Origin: an uncultured Azospirillum sp.
Lineage (GTDB): Bacteria; Pseudomonadota; Alphaproteobacteria; RF32; CAG-239
Assembly (NCBI GenBank): GCA_902489795.1
Contig: CABUBU010000001.1
Span: forward strand, 1 to 64,000
Length of the DNA: 64,000 nt
Direction: 5' to 3'
In this document: positions 26,805 to 36,300 of the stretch, in pieces
Numbering within the stretch: position 1 is the stretch's first letter
How the letters are laid out: each line of letters begins with the position of its first letter
Notes under the pieces: generated by a model
Database searches by the model: none
The model's input: only the letters and a program-made list of their open reading frames with translations
What the model was told of the DNA's origin: nothing
Translations under genes and position numbers: made by a program

Positions 26805-29414
26805 TTAATACCAGCGGTAGTTAAAACCAAGGCCAGCGGCAATATCGTCATAGTCACTGCCGGTCGTATAGTTGACGTAACCGTATAGACTCATTTTGCC
26901 GTCAAGCGCATAACGGCCGCCGAGTTCAATCCGCCCCAGCGTCTGGTCGTCAAGGGAATCCACTTTGCCAAGGTGAGTGATTTTTACTTCATTGCCGAAG
27001 TTAACCGTCTGAATAATACTCGGTTTGACATACACCTTGCTGTAGCCGTATACGTGCTCATAAGTCCTTTCCAGCTTGATGCCGAACTCGCCTTCAATCT
27101 GATTGAGCATCGAATATTCCGCACTCTTGCCGTACTTGTCCTTCATATCGTCATAATCAATACCGGTATAGAATATACCCAAACTCGGTTCCAGCGTCCA
27201 ATTCTGCCCCGGAATGAAAGCATATCCCATCTCAAATCCCGCACCATACTGCATACCATCGGCATCAGCTTTCAGATGATCATCGGTTTCGATTTCCGCA
27301 TGCTGGGTACCGGCATAAGCAGTGGCAAAAGTCCAGAAATTGTTGTAATCGTAACGATAGTACAAACCGAGCAGGAAACTTGAGATTTCTATTTCGCTGC
27401 CCATGTTGGCCTTGAAATATCCTTTCTCGCTTACATCATAGGTTCCGTAACGATAAGATCCGAACGCACCGAGTTTGTTGGAAGCGTCGCTTTGCAAATC
27501 AAGCCCCATGTCAAATCCGGCAATCGTCGCATCCCATTCCTGCGGCGCGCTTACCTGCACGTAACGGTAAACAGGATTGGCCCACAGATGGGAAACCGCT
27601 TTCGTCCGGTAACCGTCTTCATAAAGGAACCCGTAACGTTTAAGCAGAAACTTGTTGGCACCGACCGAATTGCGGACACTGGTCATAACCCCGCGGTTTT
27701 GTTCAATCGCCGCGCTGTGCAAAGCCAGAAACGAAGCAATTTCGGGCGCCATCGGACGAAAATCGGGGTTGGATTCGTCGGTCATAGACAGATACCAGCC
27801 GTTAACGGAACCGTCGCCGCTTCCTTCTCCGCCATCTCCACTGCCTCCGTCACCAGGCGCCGTTGCCCCGCCTTCTCCCGGAGTTGTATCTGCTCCGTCA
27901 GACGAAGAACCATCATCTTCCCCAGCGCCGCCTGAAGAGTCGTCGCCGGAACCGCCTGTTTCATCCCCTTCTCCCGTAAGGACAGAACCAACATGAGTAA
28001 TTTTCCACATATAAGGACTGCCATAAACACGATAAACAACAAAATCAGCCTTCGTATTCGGATCATCATCCTGAGAAGAAACGAACAAAATAGACCGGTC
28101 GGAGGAAATAACCGTTTCCGACGTTACTTGAACCACGACTTTTGTCGTACCGACGACATCTCCCGACACTGTTATCTGAGAAGCCGTCAATTCATCGGGA
28201 TTAACGGTTACGGTCAGAATTGAGTCGCCTTTGACCATATAATTCTGCACCGACAAATTGCCGGCCTGACCCAACGTGAGAAAAGAGTTATCCAGAACAA
28301 AGTTCTTAACGCCGCTCACCGAATTGTTGAACACTACTTCGTCATCGCCGCTGATGTTAAGATCAAAATCCTTGTTTACATTACTGATGGCATCGTCAAA
28401 AATGATTCGACCACCGTCAGTGACCAGATTAAGAACACCGCCTTCCATGGCGATGGCGTTGCTGATATTGTCATAAACAACCTCTTCTTCCTCTCCTTCT
28501 TCATCTTCCTCGCCCATCAGGCTGGCACCGTTTTTCTCGATCGAAGGAGTCAGCTGCGTTATCTGAGTATCGCCTTCACCACCTCCGCTACCACTGCCGG
28601 AACCGCCGCCATCACCGGTGTCTCCGCCTTCTCCGCCAGTATCACCGCCCTCTCCACCTTCTTCGACGGATGGTATCAGGACATGGTTTCCAGAAAAGAC
28701 GACATCCTCACCGCGGGCGACAATATTCAAATTGCCGTTGGAGTAAATGGCACCGCCGGCAGCCAGGTAAGCACTACCCTCCTCTCCCCCTTCACCTTCC
28801 GGAACAGAAGCCATATATTGCGCAAAGTTGTCATAAAAGCTGGTGTTGATCAGCGTCAGCTCGTTGCCGCCGGTATTGGCTATTGCTCCGCCAAAGGCAT
28901 TACCATCCTGAGCTACCGCCGAGTTTTCGCGAAAAACGGAATTGGAAATGGTACCAATCGTTCCGCTGTTTGCAATTGCGCCGCCTTTGGCATCAGAACC
29001 GCTGGTTTCAACAACGTTATTCGCAAAGATCATATGGTCAATGCTGCCGACAGTGCCGTTGTTGACGAGCGCCTGTTTCAAATCTTTGACGTTCAAATCG
29101 GTAAAATCCGCATTTACCCCGGCGCCGATGACAAAACCGCTGACGCTGGGAACCTCGCCTTCACCATCAACAGCTTCGACCAATTTTCCCGACAGCGTAT
29201 GAGAATTGCCGTCGATCGTAAAATCGCCGGCAGCCGCCTCCGGCAGATTGCCAGTCAAAAGGATGTCCACGGTCAACGTCACATCGCTGCCGGTTTGCAA
29301 AGCACTTTTCAATTCCCCTTCACTTGCAACGTCGGCGGCAAAAACCGTACCGGTCAGGCAACATAAAGCAATTGCCGAAACACCGGTTTGCAACAAAGAA
29401 TAAAGCTTATTCAT
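26805..29414 (-). CDS. Type V autotransporter with Pmp-like passenger repeats
   Basis: 869 residues. A signal peptide (MNKLYSLLQTGVSAIALCCL...TVFA) precedes a passenger with repeated GGAI(A/Y)N and FxxN motifs (GGAIANSG...FRENSA; GGAIANTG...FYDNFA; GGAIYSNG...FSGNHV). This is the repeat style of chlamydial polymorphic membrane proteins, which form beta-helices. Two stretches of Gly/Asp/Glu/Ser (around residues 245-280 and 490-545) look like hinges. The last ~260 residues form an autotransporter beta-barrel ending GLGFNYRWY, with aromatic C-terminal residues. It is exported through Sec and displayed on the outer membrane. GGGGGATCACTA precedes the ATG. Ligand unknown; adhesion is a guess. Confidence 0.88.
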   Translation of the reverse strand: MNKLYSLLQTGVSAIALCCLTGTVFAADVASEGELKSALQTGSDVTLTVDILLTGNLPEAAAGDFTIDGNSHTLSGKLVEAVDGEGEVPSVSGFVIGAGVNADFTDLNVKDLKQALVNNGTVGSIDHMIFANNVVETSGSDAKGGAIANSGTIGTISNSVFRENSAVAQDGNAFGGAIANTGGNELTLINTSFYDNFAQYMASVPEGEGGEEGSAYLAAGGAIYSNGNLNIVARGEDVVFSGNHVLIPSVEEGGEGGDTGGEGGDTGDGGGSGSGSGGGEGDTQITQLTPSIEKNGASLMGEEDEEGEEEEVVYDNISNAIAMEGGVLNLVTDGGRIIFDDAISNVNKDFDLNISGDDEVVFNNSVSGVKNFVLDNSFLTLGQAGNLSVQNYMVKGDSILTVTVNPDELTASQITVSGDVVGTTKVVVQVTSETVISSDRSILFVSSQDDDPNTKADFVVYRVYGSPYMWKITHVGSVLTGEGDETGGSGDDSSGGAGEDDGSSSDGADTTPGEGGATAPGDGGSGDGGEGSGDGSVNGWYLSMTDESNPDFRPMAPEIASFLALHSAAIEQNRGVMTSVRNSVGANKFLLKRYGFLYEDGYRTKAVSHLWANPVYRYVQVSAPQEWDATIAGFDMGLDLQSDASNKLGAFGSYRYGTYDVSEKGYFKANMGSEIEISSFLLGLYYRYDYNNFWTFATAYAGTQHAEIETDDHLKADADGMQYGAGFEMGYAFIPGQNWTLEPSLGIFYTGIDYDDMKDKYGKSAEYSMLNQIEGEFGIKLERTYEHVYGYSKVYVKPSIIQTVNFGNEVKITHLGKVDSLDDQTLGRIELGGRYALDGKMSLYGYVNYTTGSDYDDIAAGLGFNYRWY

Positions 29415-29528
29415 TAGTGATCCCCCAATCGTTAATTTCTTAAATAATAGTTAATTTTAGCATCTTTTTTTTAAAAAGCTATCGAAAAAAAACGCTTTTT
29501 CTGTCGTCGAACCGTTTTAGGCAACAAA

Positions 29529-29552
29529 AAAGAGCCCGGAAACAGGCTCTTT
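29529..29552 (-). terminator. Rho-independent terminator of ychF
   Basis: On the minus strand AAAGAGCC and GGCTCTTT pair around TGTTTCCG, then T residues follow. It lies about 50 nt past the ychF stop. Confidence 0.8.
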
Positions 29553-29600
29553 CTACCGAAGCTTCAACCCCGGCTCCGCATAAAAATTTTGCGGTAAAAC

Positions 29601-30710
29601 TCATACGTTAAACAGGAAATTCAGCAAATCGCCGTCCTGCACGACATAATCTTTGCCTTCCGAGCGCATTTTGCCGGCCTCTTTGCAGGCCTGTTCGCCG
29701 CCGTATTTGATGAAGTCGGCAAAAGCAATCGTTTCCGCACGGATAAAACCGCGCTCAAAATCCGAATGAATAATGCCGGCACACTGCGGCGCTTTCGAAC
29801 CTTTCAGGAAAGTCCATGCCCGCACCTCCTTTGGTCCGGCGGTAAAGTACGTTTCCAGCCCCAAAAGCTTGTAACCGGCGCGGATAACCTTCGACAACCC
29901 GGTTTCCTCCAGCCCCAGACTGGCCAGAAACTCCTTCTGCTCCTCTTCGCTTTCCAACTGGGCAACTTCCGATTCGATTGCCGCCGAAATAACCACTGCC
30001 TGAGCATTTTCCGCCGCCGCTTTTTGAGCCACCGCTTCGGAATAGGCATTGCCTGCCGCTGCGGAATCTTCGTCCACGTTGCAAACATACAAAACCGGCT
30101 TTGCCGTCAGCAGCTGCAGCATCCGGTATTCCTTTAGCGCTTCTTTGTCACCGTCGTCCGGCGCCGCCGAACGGGCGGGCTTGCCTGCCTTCAGCGCAGC
30201 TATTACCGGTTCCATCACCGCCAGCCGGAGCTTGGCTTCTTTTTCGCCGCCGCGGGCTTTTTTGACTGTCTGATCCAACCGCTTTTCCAGCGATTCTAAA
30301 TCGGCGATCATTAACTCCGTTTCTACGATTTCGGCATCACGAATCGGGGCGACCCCGCCCTCCACATGGGTAACGTTGTCATCGTCAAAACAACGCAGAA
30401 CATGGATTATTGCGTCCACTTCGCGGATGTTGGCCAAAAACTGGTTGCCCAGACCCTCGCCTTTCGAAGCTCCTTTGACCAGACCGGCAATGTCGACAAA
30501 CTCAAGCTGGGTCGGCGTCACCGTTTTCGGTTGAACGATTTCCGCCAGTTTTTGCAACCGCGCGTCCGGCACCGCCACCCGTCCGGTGTTCGGCTCAATG
30601 GTACAGAACGGAAAATTGGCGGCCTGTGCCGCAATCGTCCGCGTCAGCGCATTAAACAAAGTCGATTTGCCGACATTCGGCAAACCGACGATTCCGCAAT
30701 TAAATCCCAT
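29601..30710 (-). CDS. ychF: Redox-regulated ATPase YchF (OLA1 family)
   Basis: 369 residues: P-loop GLPNVGKST near the N-terminus, G3 region [20 protein letters not shown], a coiled-coil insertion, and a C-terminal TGS domain with [16 protein letters not shown]. YchF is an Obg-like protein that prefers ATP, binds ribosomes and influences stress responses. The start follows AAGGAG. pth lies upstream on the same strand, a pairing common in bacteria. Confidence 0.96.
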   Translation of the reverse strand: MGFNCGIVGLPNVGKSTLFNALTRTIAAQAANFPFCTIEPNTGRVAVPDARLQKLAEIVQPKTVTPTQLEFVDIAGLVKGASKGEGLGNQFLANIREVDAIIHVLRCFDDDNVTHVEGGVAPIRDAEIVETELMIADLESLEKRLDQTVKKARGGEKEAKLRLAVMEPVIAALKAGKPARSAAPDDGDKEALKEYRMLQLLTAKPVLYVCNVDEDSAAAGNAYSEAVAQKAAAENAQAVVISAAIESEVAQLESEEEQKEFLASLGLEETGLSKVIRAGYKLLGLETYFTAGPKEVRAWTFLKGSKAPQCAGIIHSDFERGFIRAETIAFADFIKYGGEQACKEAGKMRSEGKDYVVQDGDLLNFLFNV

Positions 30711-30818
30711 AAAAAACTCCTTTAACTTGCCAGTCTTTGAAAACTGCTTTTTTTATAAACGGAAATCAGCCGCTTGGCAACATTGATTTGCGGCAAACGC
30801 ACCCGAAAGCGCTGCTTT

Positions 30819-31391
30819 TTACCGACTTGTCTTCATACCGATCAGGTTGGAATAGGCGGCCATACCTTTTTCGAGCAGCACCGGCAGCGTATCCAGCGCC
30901 AGTTCGATCGCCGATTCGACGCTTCCCCGGTCGGCTTTGGAAAAACCGCCCAGCACATAATTGACCACTTCCGCGCCGCGGCCCTCCGGATGACCGACCC
31001 CGATGCGGATTCGGTTGTAGCCGGGCGTAACCGCCGCGTCAATCGACTTCAGTCCGTTATGTCCGCCGGCTCCGCCTCCGAGCTTGGCTTTCAGCCGCCC
31101 CGCCGGCAGATCCATGTCATCGTGAATGACCACAATGTGATCCGGCAAAATTTTATAAAAAGACGCCGCCTTCACCACCGAATTGCCGGACAAGTTCATA
31201 TAGGTCTGGGGCTTCAGCAGATAAACCTTTTCGTTGCCGATTTTGCCTTCGGCAATCAGCCCGTCAAATTTGCTGCGAAAAGCACCGAAACCAAATGCCG
31301 AAGCAATCGCGTCCGCCGCGGCAAAACCGACATTGTGGCGGGTGCCGGCATATTCCGCGCCCGGATTTCCCAAACCGACGATCAAAAACAT
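30819..31391 (-). CDS. pth: Peptidyl-tRNA hydrolase
   Basis: Releases tRNA from prematurely dropped peptidyl-tRNA. From the ATG at 31391 (behind AAAGGG) the protein has 190 residues and starts MFLIVGLGNPGAEYAGTRHNVGF, which contains the catalytic His. DDMDLPAGRLKAKLGGGAGGHNGLKS and RIRIGVGHP follow. An in-frame upstream start at 31454 has no ribosome-binding site. It lies between rplY and ychF. Confidence 0.96.
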   Translation of the reverse strand: MFLIVGLGNPGAEYAGTRHNVGFAAADAIASAFGFGAFRSKFDGLIAEGKIGNEKVYLLKPQTYMNLSGNSVVKAASFYKILPDHIVVIHDDMDLPAGRLKAKLGGGAGGHNGLKSIDAAVTPGYNRIRIGVGHPEGRGAEVVNYVLGGFSKADRGSVESAIELALDTLPVLLEKGMAAYSNLIGMKTSR

Positions 31392-31414
31392 TTGTAACCC
31401 TTTAAACAGAAAAA

Positions 31415-31483
31415 CGGGCCCGATCTCCGGCCGGCTGCCGCCGTTTGCGACCAAACGGACGGAAACCGCAGGAAACAGGCCCG
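31415..31483 (-). terminator. Long stem-loop between rplY and pth
   Basis: On the minus strand an outer CGGGCC/GGCCCG, a middle CTGC/GCAG and an inner CCGTTT/AAACGG pair in nested order, and TTTTT follows the outer arm. This can act as a terminator or attenuator that lowers pth expression relative to rplY. Confidence 0.6.
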
Positions 31484-31491
31484 CCGCAATT

Positions 31492-31782
31492 TTACTTTCT
31501 CAAAAAGTCAACGTGGATCGGACGATCGCTGACCGGATGGAACTGAACGTCCTGGCAGCTGACTTTGAACTTTTTGCCGTCGACCACAACTTCAATGTCG
31601 GCATCGTAAAAACCGACCATGTCAAGAGCCTTTTCCAGTTCGACCGGATGCAGGCTTATCATGACAGGTTCCTGCTTTCCTCCGTAAATGACGGCCGGAA
31701 CGCGTCCTTCGCGACGACATGCCCGAGCTGCCCCCTTACCTGCTTTCTCGCGCTTTTCAGCATTAAAAGTAATATCTACCAT
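31492..31782 (-). CDS. rplY: 50S ribosomal protein L25, short form
   Basis: 96 residues, starting VDITFNAEKREKAGKGAARA, a single 5S rRNA-binding domain without the CTC-type C-terminal extension that many alphaproteobacteria have. YGGKQEPVMISLHPVELEKAL is the L25 core. It is followed by pth, the common rplY-pth-ychF order. Confidence 0.9.
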   Translation of the reverse strand: MVDITFNAEKREKAGKGAARACRREGRVPAVIYGGKQEPVMISLHPVELEKALDMVGFYDADIEVVVDGKKFKVSCQDVQFHPVSDRPIHVDFLRK

Positions 31783-31854
31783 TTTAAAATTCCTTATATA
31801 AAATTGACTGTAGTTTCCGCCGAACCTCCAGGGGTGTCCGCCGGATGCCTCATG

Positions 31855-31883
31855 CTTTTACAACTTTATTTCCGTTTTTTCAA
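31855..31883 (-). promoter_or_regulatory. Candidate promoter for rplY-pth-ychF
   Basis: On the minus strand TTGAAA (31883-31878) and TAAAAG (31860-31855) are separated by 17 bp, about 75 bp upstream of the rplY ATG. Confidence 0.4.
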
Positions 31884-32103
31884 GTGTTTTTAACAACAAA
31901 GCTCATCTTCCCGCGGCAGACGGCGTTTCGGCCAAAAACGGGAATCCAAACTTTCCCGGCCGGCGGCACAAAACGCTTCCCTCATTAAAATCCGTCCCGA
32001 ACCGTCAGAGCCGGCAGTTCGGGCATGTTTGCCGGGGCACCGTTCCGGCATCCGTCGTTTTCCCCGCCGCAAGAACGGCAGCTTTTGTAAGGATGCGACA
32101 GAC

Positions 32104-32346
32104 ATCTCCGGGAATCTGTTTAAAACCGTGGCAGACTTTGCTATCCGGCATGAAACAGTGTTGTCTCGGCGCTAAAACATTCAGCCCCGGGCAAACCAGA
32201 GATTTGCCGTCAGACCCGCGACAAGCTTCCGCCGGCTCATGCAAGCGGCATCAGCCGTTCCGAACCTCAAACGCCCGGTCCAAAGCTACGCAAGCCTTAC
32301 ATCCGGACGGAATACCTGACTTACACAAACGTTCAAACCATAAAAA
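32104..32346. repeat. Dispersed intergenic repeat, copy C
   Basis: The left part carries CATTCAGCCCCGGG and the preceding GGCATGAAACAG, as in copies A and B. The right part (about 32253-32346) aligns with the end of copy B, finishing CAAACCATAAAAAAAGG at the GalU-like gene's terminator. Orientation relative to the adjacent minus-strand terminator is the same in B and C. Confidence 0.6.
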
Positions 32347-32378
32347 AAGGAACGGCCTTCCGGACATTCCTTTTCAGT
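32343..32378 (-). terminator. Rho-independent terminator of the GalU-like gene
   Basis: On the minus strand AAAAGGAA and TTCCTTTTTT pair, with a short inner CC/GG pairing, immediately followed by T residues. It lies just beyond the stop codon. Confidence 0.7.
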
Positions 32379-32393
32379 TTTTGCTTTTCCGCC

Positions 32394-33287
32394 TTAAACC
32401 ATCATGGTATCGAGCAGCTCCTTGCAATAAGCGCGCAGCTCCGGATTTTCCATCAGCGAGAGCTTCAGGTTGGCTTTGGCCAGGTCGGCATTGGTACCGC
32501 AGTCAAAACGCATGGCATCGCACAAAACGCCGGTCAGCTTCATGCCGCGTTCGGCCGCCAGCCCGGCCGCATCGGCCAGATTAATTTCGCCGTTGGTGCC
32601 TTTTTTGACTTCCGGCAGAATGTCCATGATTTCGTTCGGCAGGATATAGGGTCCCATGCTGGCATAGTTGGAAGGAACCTGATCCAAAGGCGGTTTTTCG
32701 ATCTTGCCTTTGGCGCGGACGATTCTGCCGTCGCGCACGGCACCGATCAGAGCACCGTAACGAACCATTTGTTCGCGCGGAAATTCCATGATGTTTTCCA
32801 CCATGCCGCCTTCTTCTTCGTAAACGTCCAGAAGCTGCCGGAGAATGCCTTTGCCGCCGTGAACGTTGATATAAACGTCATCGGGCCACATCACCACGAA
32901 GTCGCGTTTGCCGACAATGTCTTTGGCCATCAGCACCGCATGGCCGTTGCCTTTCGGTTCGCTCTGTTCGGCAAAATGGAAGTTCATTCCTTCCGGAATA
33001 ATGCCGCGCACAGCTTTCAGCAGATCCGTTTTGCCCTTTTCCTCCAGATGCTTCTCCAGCCACGCGTTGGGTGAAAAATAAGTTTCGAACAAATGTTTGC
33101 AGGATTGGTCGCTGTAAACGAAAACGACGTCTTTAATGCCGATCTCCGCACAGGCGTTGATCGCATACTGAATGATCGGCAGGTTATTTAAAGTCAAAAA
33201 GCCTTTGTGTAAAACTTTGGTAGCAGGCAGATTGCGTGTTGACAATCCGGCCACGGGGAGGATACAAACCTCAGGTTTTCTATGCAT
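32394..33287 (-). CDS. galU: UTP-glucose-1-phosphate uridylyltransferase-like protein
   Basis: 297 residues from the ATG at 33287, behind GGAGATTTTA. The nucleotidyltransferase fold is evident: PVAGLSTRNLPATK at 11-24, the Asp motif VMWPDDVYI, YGALIG and the C-terminal RFDCGTNADLAKAN. Compared with standard GalU (AGLGTRFLPATK then PKEM), the glycine loop has Ser for Gly and the following segment reads HKGF. It therefore belongs to a divergent branch and the exact sugar is uncertain. The product would feed LPS or polysaccharide synthesis. Confidence 0.8.
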   Translation of the reverse strand: MHRKPEVCILPVAGLSTRNLPATKVLHKGFLTLNNLPIIQYAINACAEIGIKDVVFVYSDQSCKHLFETYFSPNAWLEKHLEEKGKTDLLKAVRGIIPEGMNFHFAEQSEPKGNGHAVLMAKDIVGKRDFVVMWPDDVYINVHGGKGILRQLLDVYEEEGGMVENIMEFPREQMVRYGALIGAVRDGRIVRAKGKIEKPPLDQVPSNYASMGPYILPNEIMDILPEVKKGTNGEINLADAAGLAAERGMKLTGVLCDAMRFDCGTNADLAKANLKLSLMENPELRAYCKELLDTMMV

Positions 33288-33365
33288 TAAAATCTCCAAA
33301 TAATAACTGTAACGTTAATATCCGGTACTATAAACGCAAAAAAACGATTCGACAAGCTCTATCTG

Positions 33366-36300
33366 TCACTGTTTCACAATTATTCCACCGCCTTGCAACA
33401 AACCGGAATCGGACGAGCGGCGGACGATTTCGCCGTCCGTCCCCTGCCTCCGTCCGTGCGCTCCCCGGCCGGGAACGGCAGCGCTCAGGCCGTCATCGGA
33501 AAAATCAAGCACCCGGACTTTTTGCCCTTTGACCGCCTCTTCCGCGCGCTGAATGTCGTCCAGATCGCGTTCAACCCGCACAGTTTTTCCGCCGGTTGAA
33601 ATCTGCCCGGTATTTTCCTGCATTTTGCGTTTGATTTCCTGATCGTGCAACCGCTTGGCATAGGCCTTTTCTTCCGCCGCAACCTTTCCTTCCGTATAAG
33701 CGGCCATCTCGGCAGCGGCCTTTTCCATCGCCGCCAGCTGATCAACCGTATCTTGGCGGGCAGTGTCAAATTTGCGGTAAAAACGTTCCAGCTGATCGGT
33801 GTCTTTCATGTTTTGCAAAGTGACATTGTCCTTCGCAATATCGGAATTGATCTGGTCAATCATCAGCAGCCCGGCATCGATCTTCTTCTGCCAGTCGACG
33901 ATGCTCGGATCCTTTTTCGGATAAAACGAAGTGTTGATCGCCGCCAACCGTTTTTCAAATCCGCCCAGCCTGTCGATTGAACCGGCGGACACTTTTTTGG
34001 AGGTGTTGTAATTTTCAAAAATAACGTTATAGCTCTCGTTGATCCGCAATTTGACGTCTTTCAGATGAATACGCTCAAGTTCTGTCCGGATCCGCCGCAG
34101 CTGCGCAACGCCTTTTTTGTTCTGCTCGTCAAGACGAGCCACGATTTCGTCGCCGATATTAACCATGTTGTCCTTAACAAAAATTTCCTCCAAAAGCGTG
34201 TTGAGAGCGTCAATCTCCTTCTTCAGCGCCTGATATTCGGCACGGGTTCCCTTGTCGCGCGCCATCTGACTGAACAATTTAAAATCAGGCAGAACCTCAT
34301 CGTTCAGTTCGGTTTCCGCAATATGCGCCTTTTTCTGCTGCTCATCCATCAGCCGGCGGTATTTTTCGATCCGCGCCTGTTCTTCAGCCTCGGCTTCCGC
34401 CGCCAGTTTGGCCCAGTGGGCGTCAAACACGCTCGTCGCCCTGCCGACGTCAACCGACAGAACCGGCGTATTGATTGATCCGTCATAGGAAAAATCAAAG
34501 CCCGGAACTTTTGCCCCGTCAAACGTCACTTTCAGCGAAGCCTTGTTGGTCCAGTCTTTCAGACTGCCGTCCGCCTGCATGTCGATTGCCGCTCCGCTGC
34601 CGGCAAAATGCGCGTTGTCGATCGCGTAAACACCCTTGTTCAGGGTTACGCTGCCGGCAAAAGAGTCGAACTCGGTTTCGCCCTGCCCCAGAGCATCGCG
34701 GACAACCACCGCAAATCCGTCGGAAACGTCGCGTTTGTTCAGGTCGGCGTCGATTTTTTCAAAATTCCAGCCCTTGACCGTCGGCTTGGCAATGTCAAAC
34801 TTGATCGTTCCGGACAAATCATTCAGCAGACTTTCGACCGAAACCGCGGAAGTATTGAAAACGATACTCGCGTTAAGCGTGCCTCCGGTCAATCCGTAAA
34901 CGCTGCCGCTCCAGCCGTTCCTGCCGATAACAACGCCTTTGACGTCCGCCCGGCCGCTCAGTCCGGCTCCCTGCGGAATGCTCAGTTCGGCCTCGCCGCT
35001 GATCACGCCTTTGGCATGTTCGCCGACGAAATCGTTCAGTTTCAGCACCCCTTTGTTCAACGTCAGCCGGCCCGTCGCTTTGGTCACGGAAAAGTTGTTC
35101 AACAAAAGCGTGTCCGCCGTCAGGGAAGCGTTGACGTCCCAGTCTTTCAGCCAATCATAGCCGATATGCGTCTGGCTCAGACGAGGCTTGACGATGAAAG
35201 TCGCCGTCTCCGCCGAATTGCGGAAATTGTTTTTGTCGTCCTTCTGATTGACGTTATAGAAAAATTTCTCAAACTCGAAACGATTGAGCTTAAGGTCGGT
35301 TTTAACCTGATGGCGGCCGTCTTTCTTCTGATAGGCAAGACTGCCGGCAAAACTGTTGGCGCCGACGTTGACGTTCAACTGGTCAAACAACGCGACGCTG
35401 CCGCTGGTTTTGACGGCGGCGGACATTTTAAACAGCCCCAGCGGATAGTCCGGCGAATAGCCGACGGCAAAATTATTCAGCATTTTGACGAAGCTGGGTG
35501 CCCGCATTTCGGTTTTGCCGTTAAGATAATAGGTGTTGTTGCGATAGGAAACTTCCCCGTGATAGGCGGCGTCAATGTCCCCCAGACGCAAAACGCTCTT
35601 GGTCGCCGCGCGTTCCAAACCGCCGGTAACCACCCCGGAAGCGGAAAAACTGCTCAGTTCGTTGAAATTAACATTGGCAATTTTTATTCCGAACTTGCTC
35701 AAAAAAGCGATCGTATCGCGGATATCCGCCTGATACCTCAGGTTCTTGACCTGCGGCGCCTGACCGAAGCCGCTCACTTCGCCTTTAAAGGTAAAGTCGC
35801 CGCTGGCCACGCTCTTGACTGACAGGTCGTCAATCTTCATCACGCCGTCTTTGACCGTCGCTTCCATTGCCAGATCCTCGAACGGAATCTTCTCAAAAAT
35901 TCCCGATTGCAGCGAAGTGCGGAACTGCAGGTCGGCGTCTTTTAAAAACGTCAGCTTGCCGAAACGGTAGCGCAAACGTTCGCGCCAGTCTTTTCCCGCC
36001 GTATCCGCCGGCAGCGCGGCGACATAATTGTCAAAGTTGACACTGTCGCCGTCGGCAATCACGAACCAGCGGGTTTTGTCGCCGCGGACGATGCCGATTT
36101 TGCCGTTGACCGCGCTCTTGTCAAGAATCAGGTCAAACGGCGCAATTTTGATCATCTCGGTGGTACCTTCCACGGTCGCCGACAGGCTTGCCTTCTTATA
36201 CGTGCCCTGAGCAAACGGCTCCACCCCGAGTTTCAGCCATTTGGCAAACTTGCCGAAATCGCTCATGCTGGAAGTGAGGTTGAAGTTATAGGTCATCTTC

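Larger units (their letters stand above)
31783..32393. other. Gene-free interval with rplY promoter and repeat copy C
   Basis: Besides the promoter candidate, the dispersed repeat copy C and the terminator of the GalU-like gene, nothing is supported. Short minus-strand open frames here are Cys/Arg/Gly-rich translations of the repeat. Confidence 0.55.

Noticed and set aside
31890..32244. Short minus-strand frames rich in Cys, Arg and Gly
   Set aside because: They are translations of dispersed repeat copy C, and other copies do not keep the frame.
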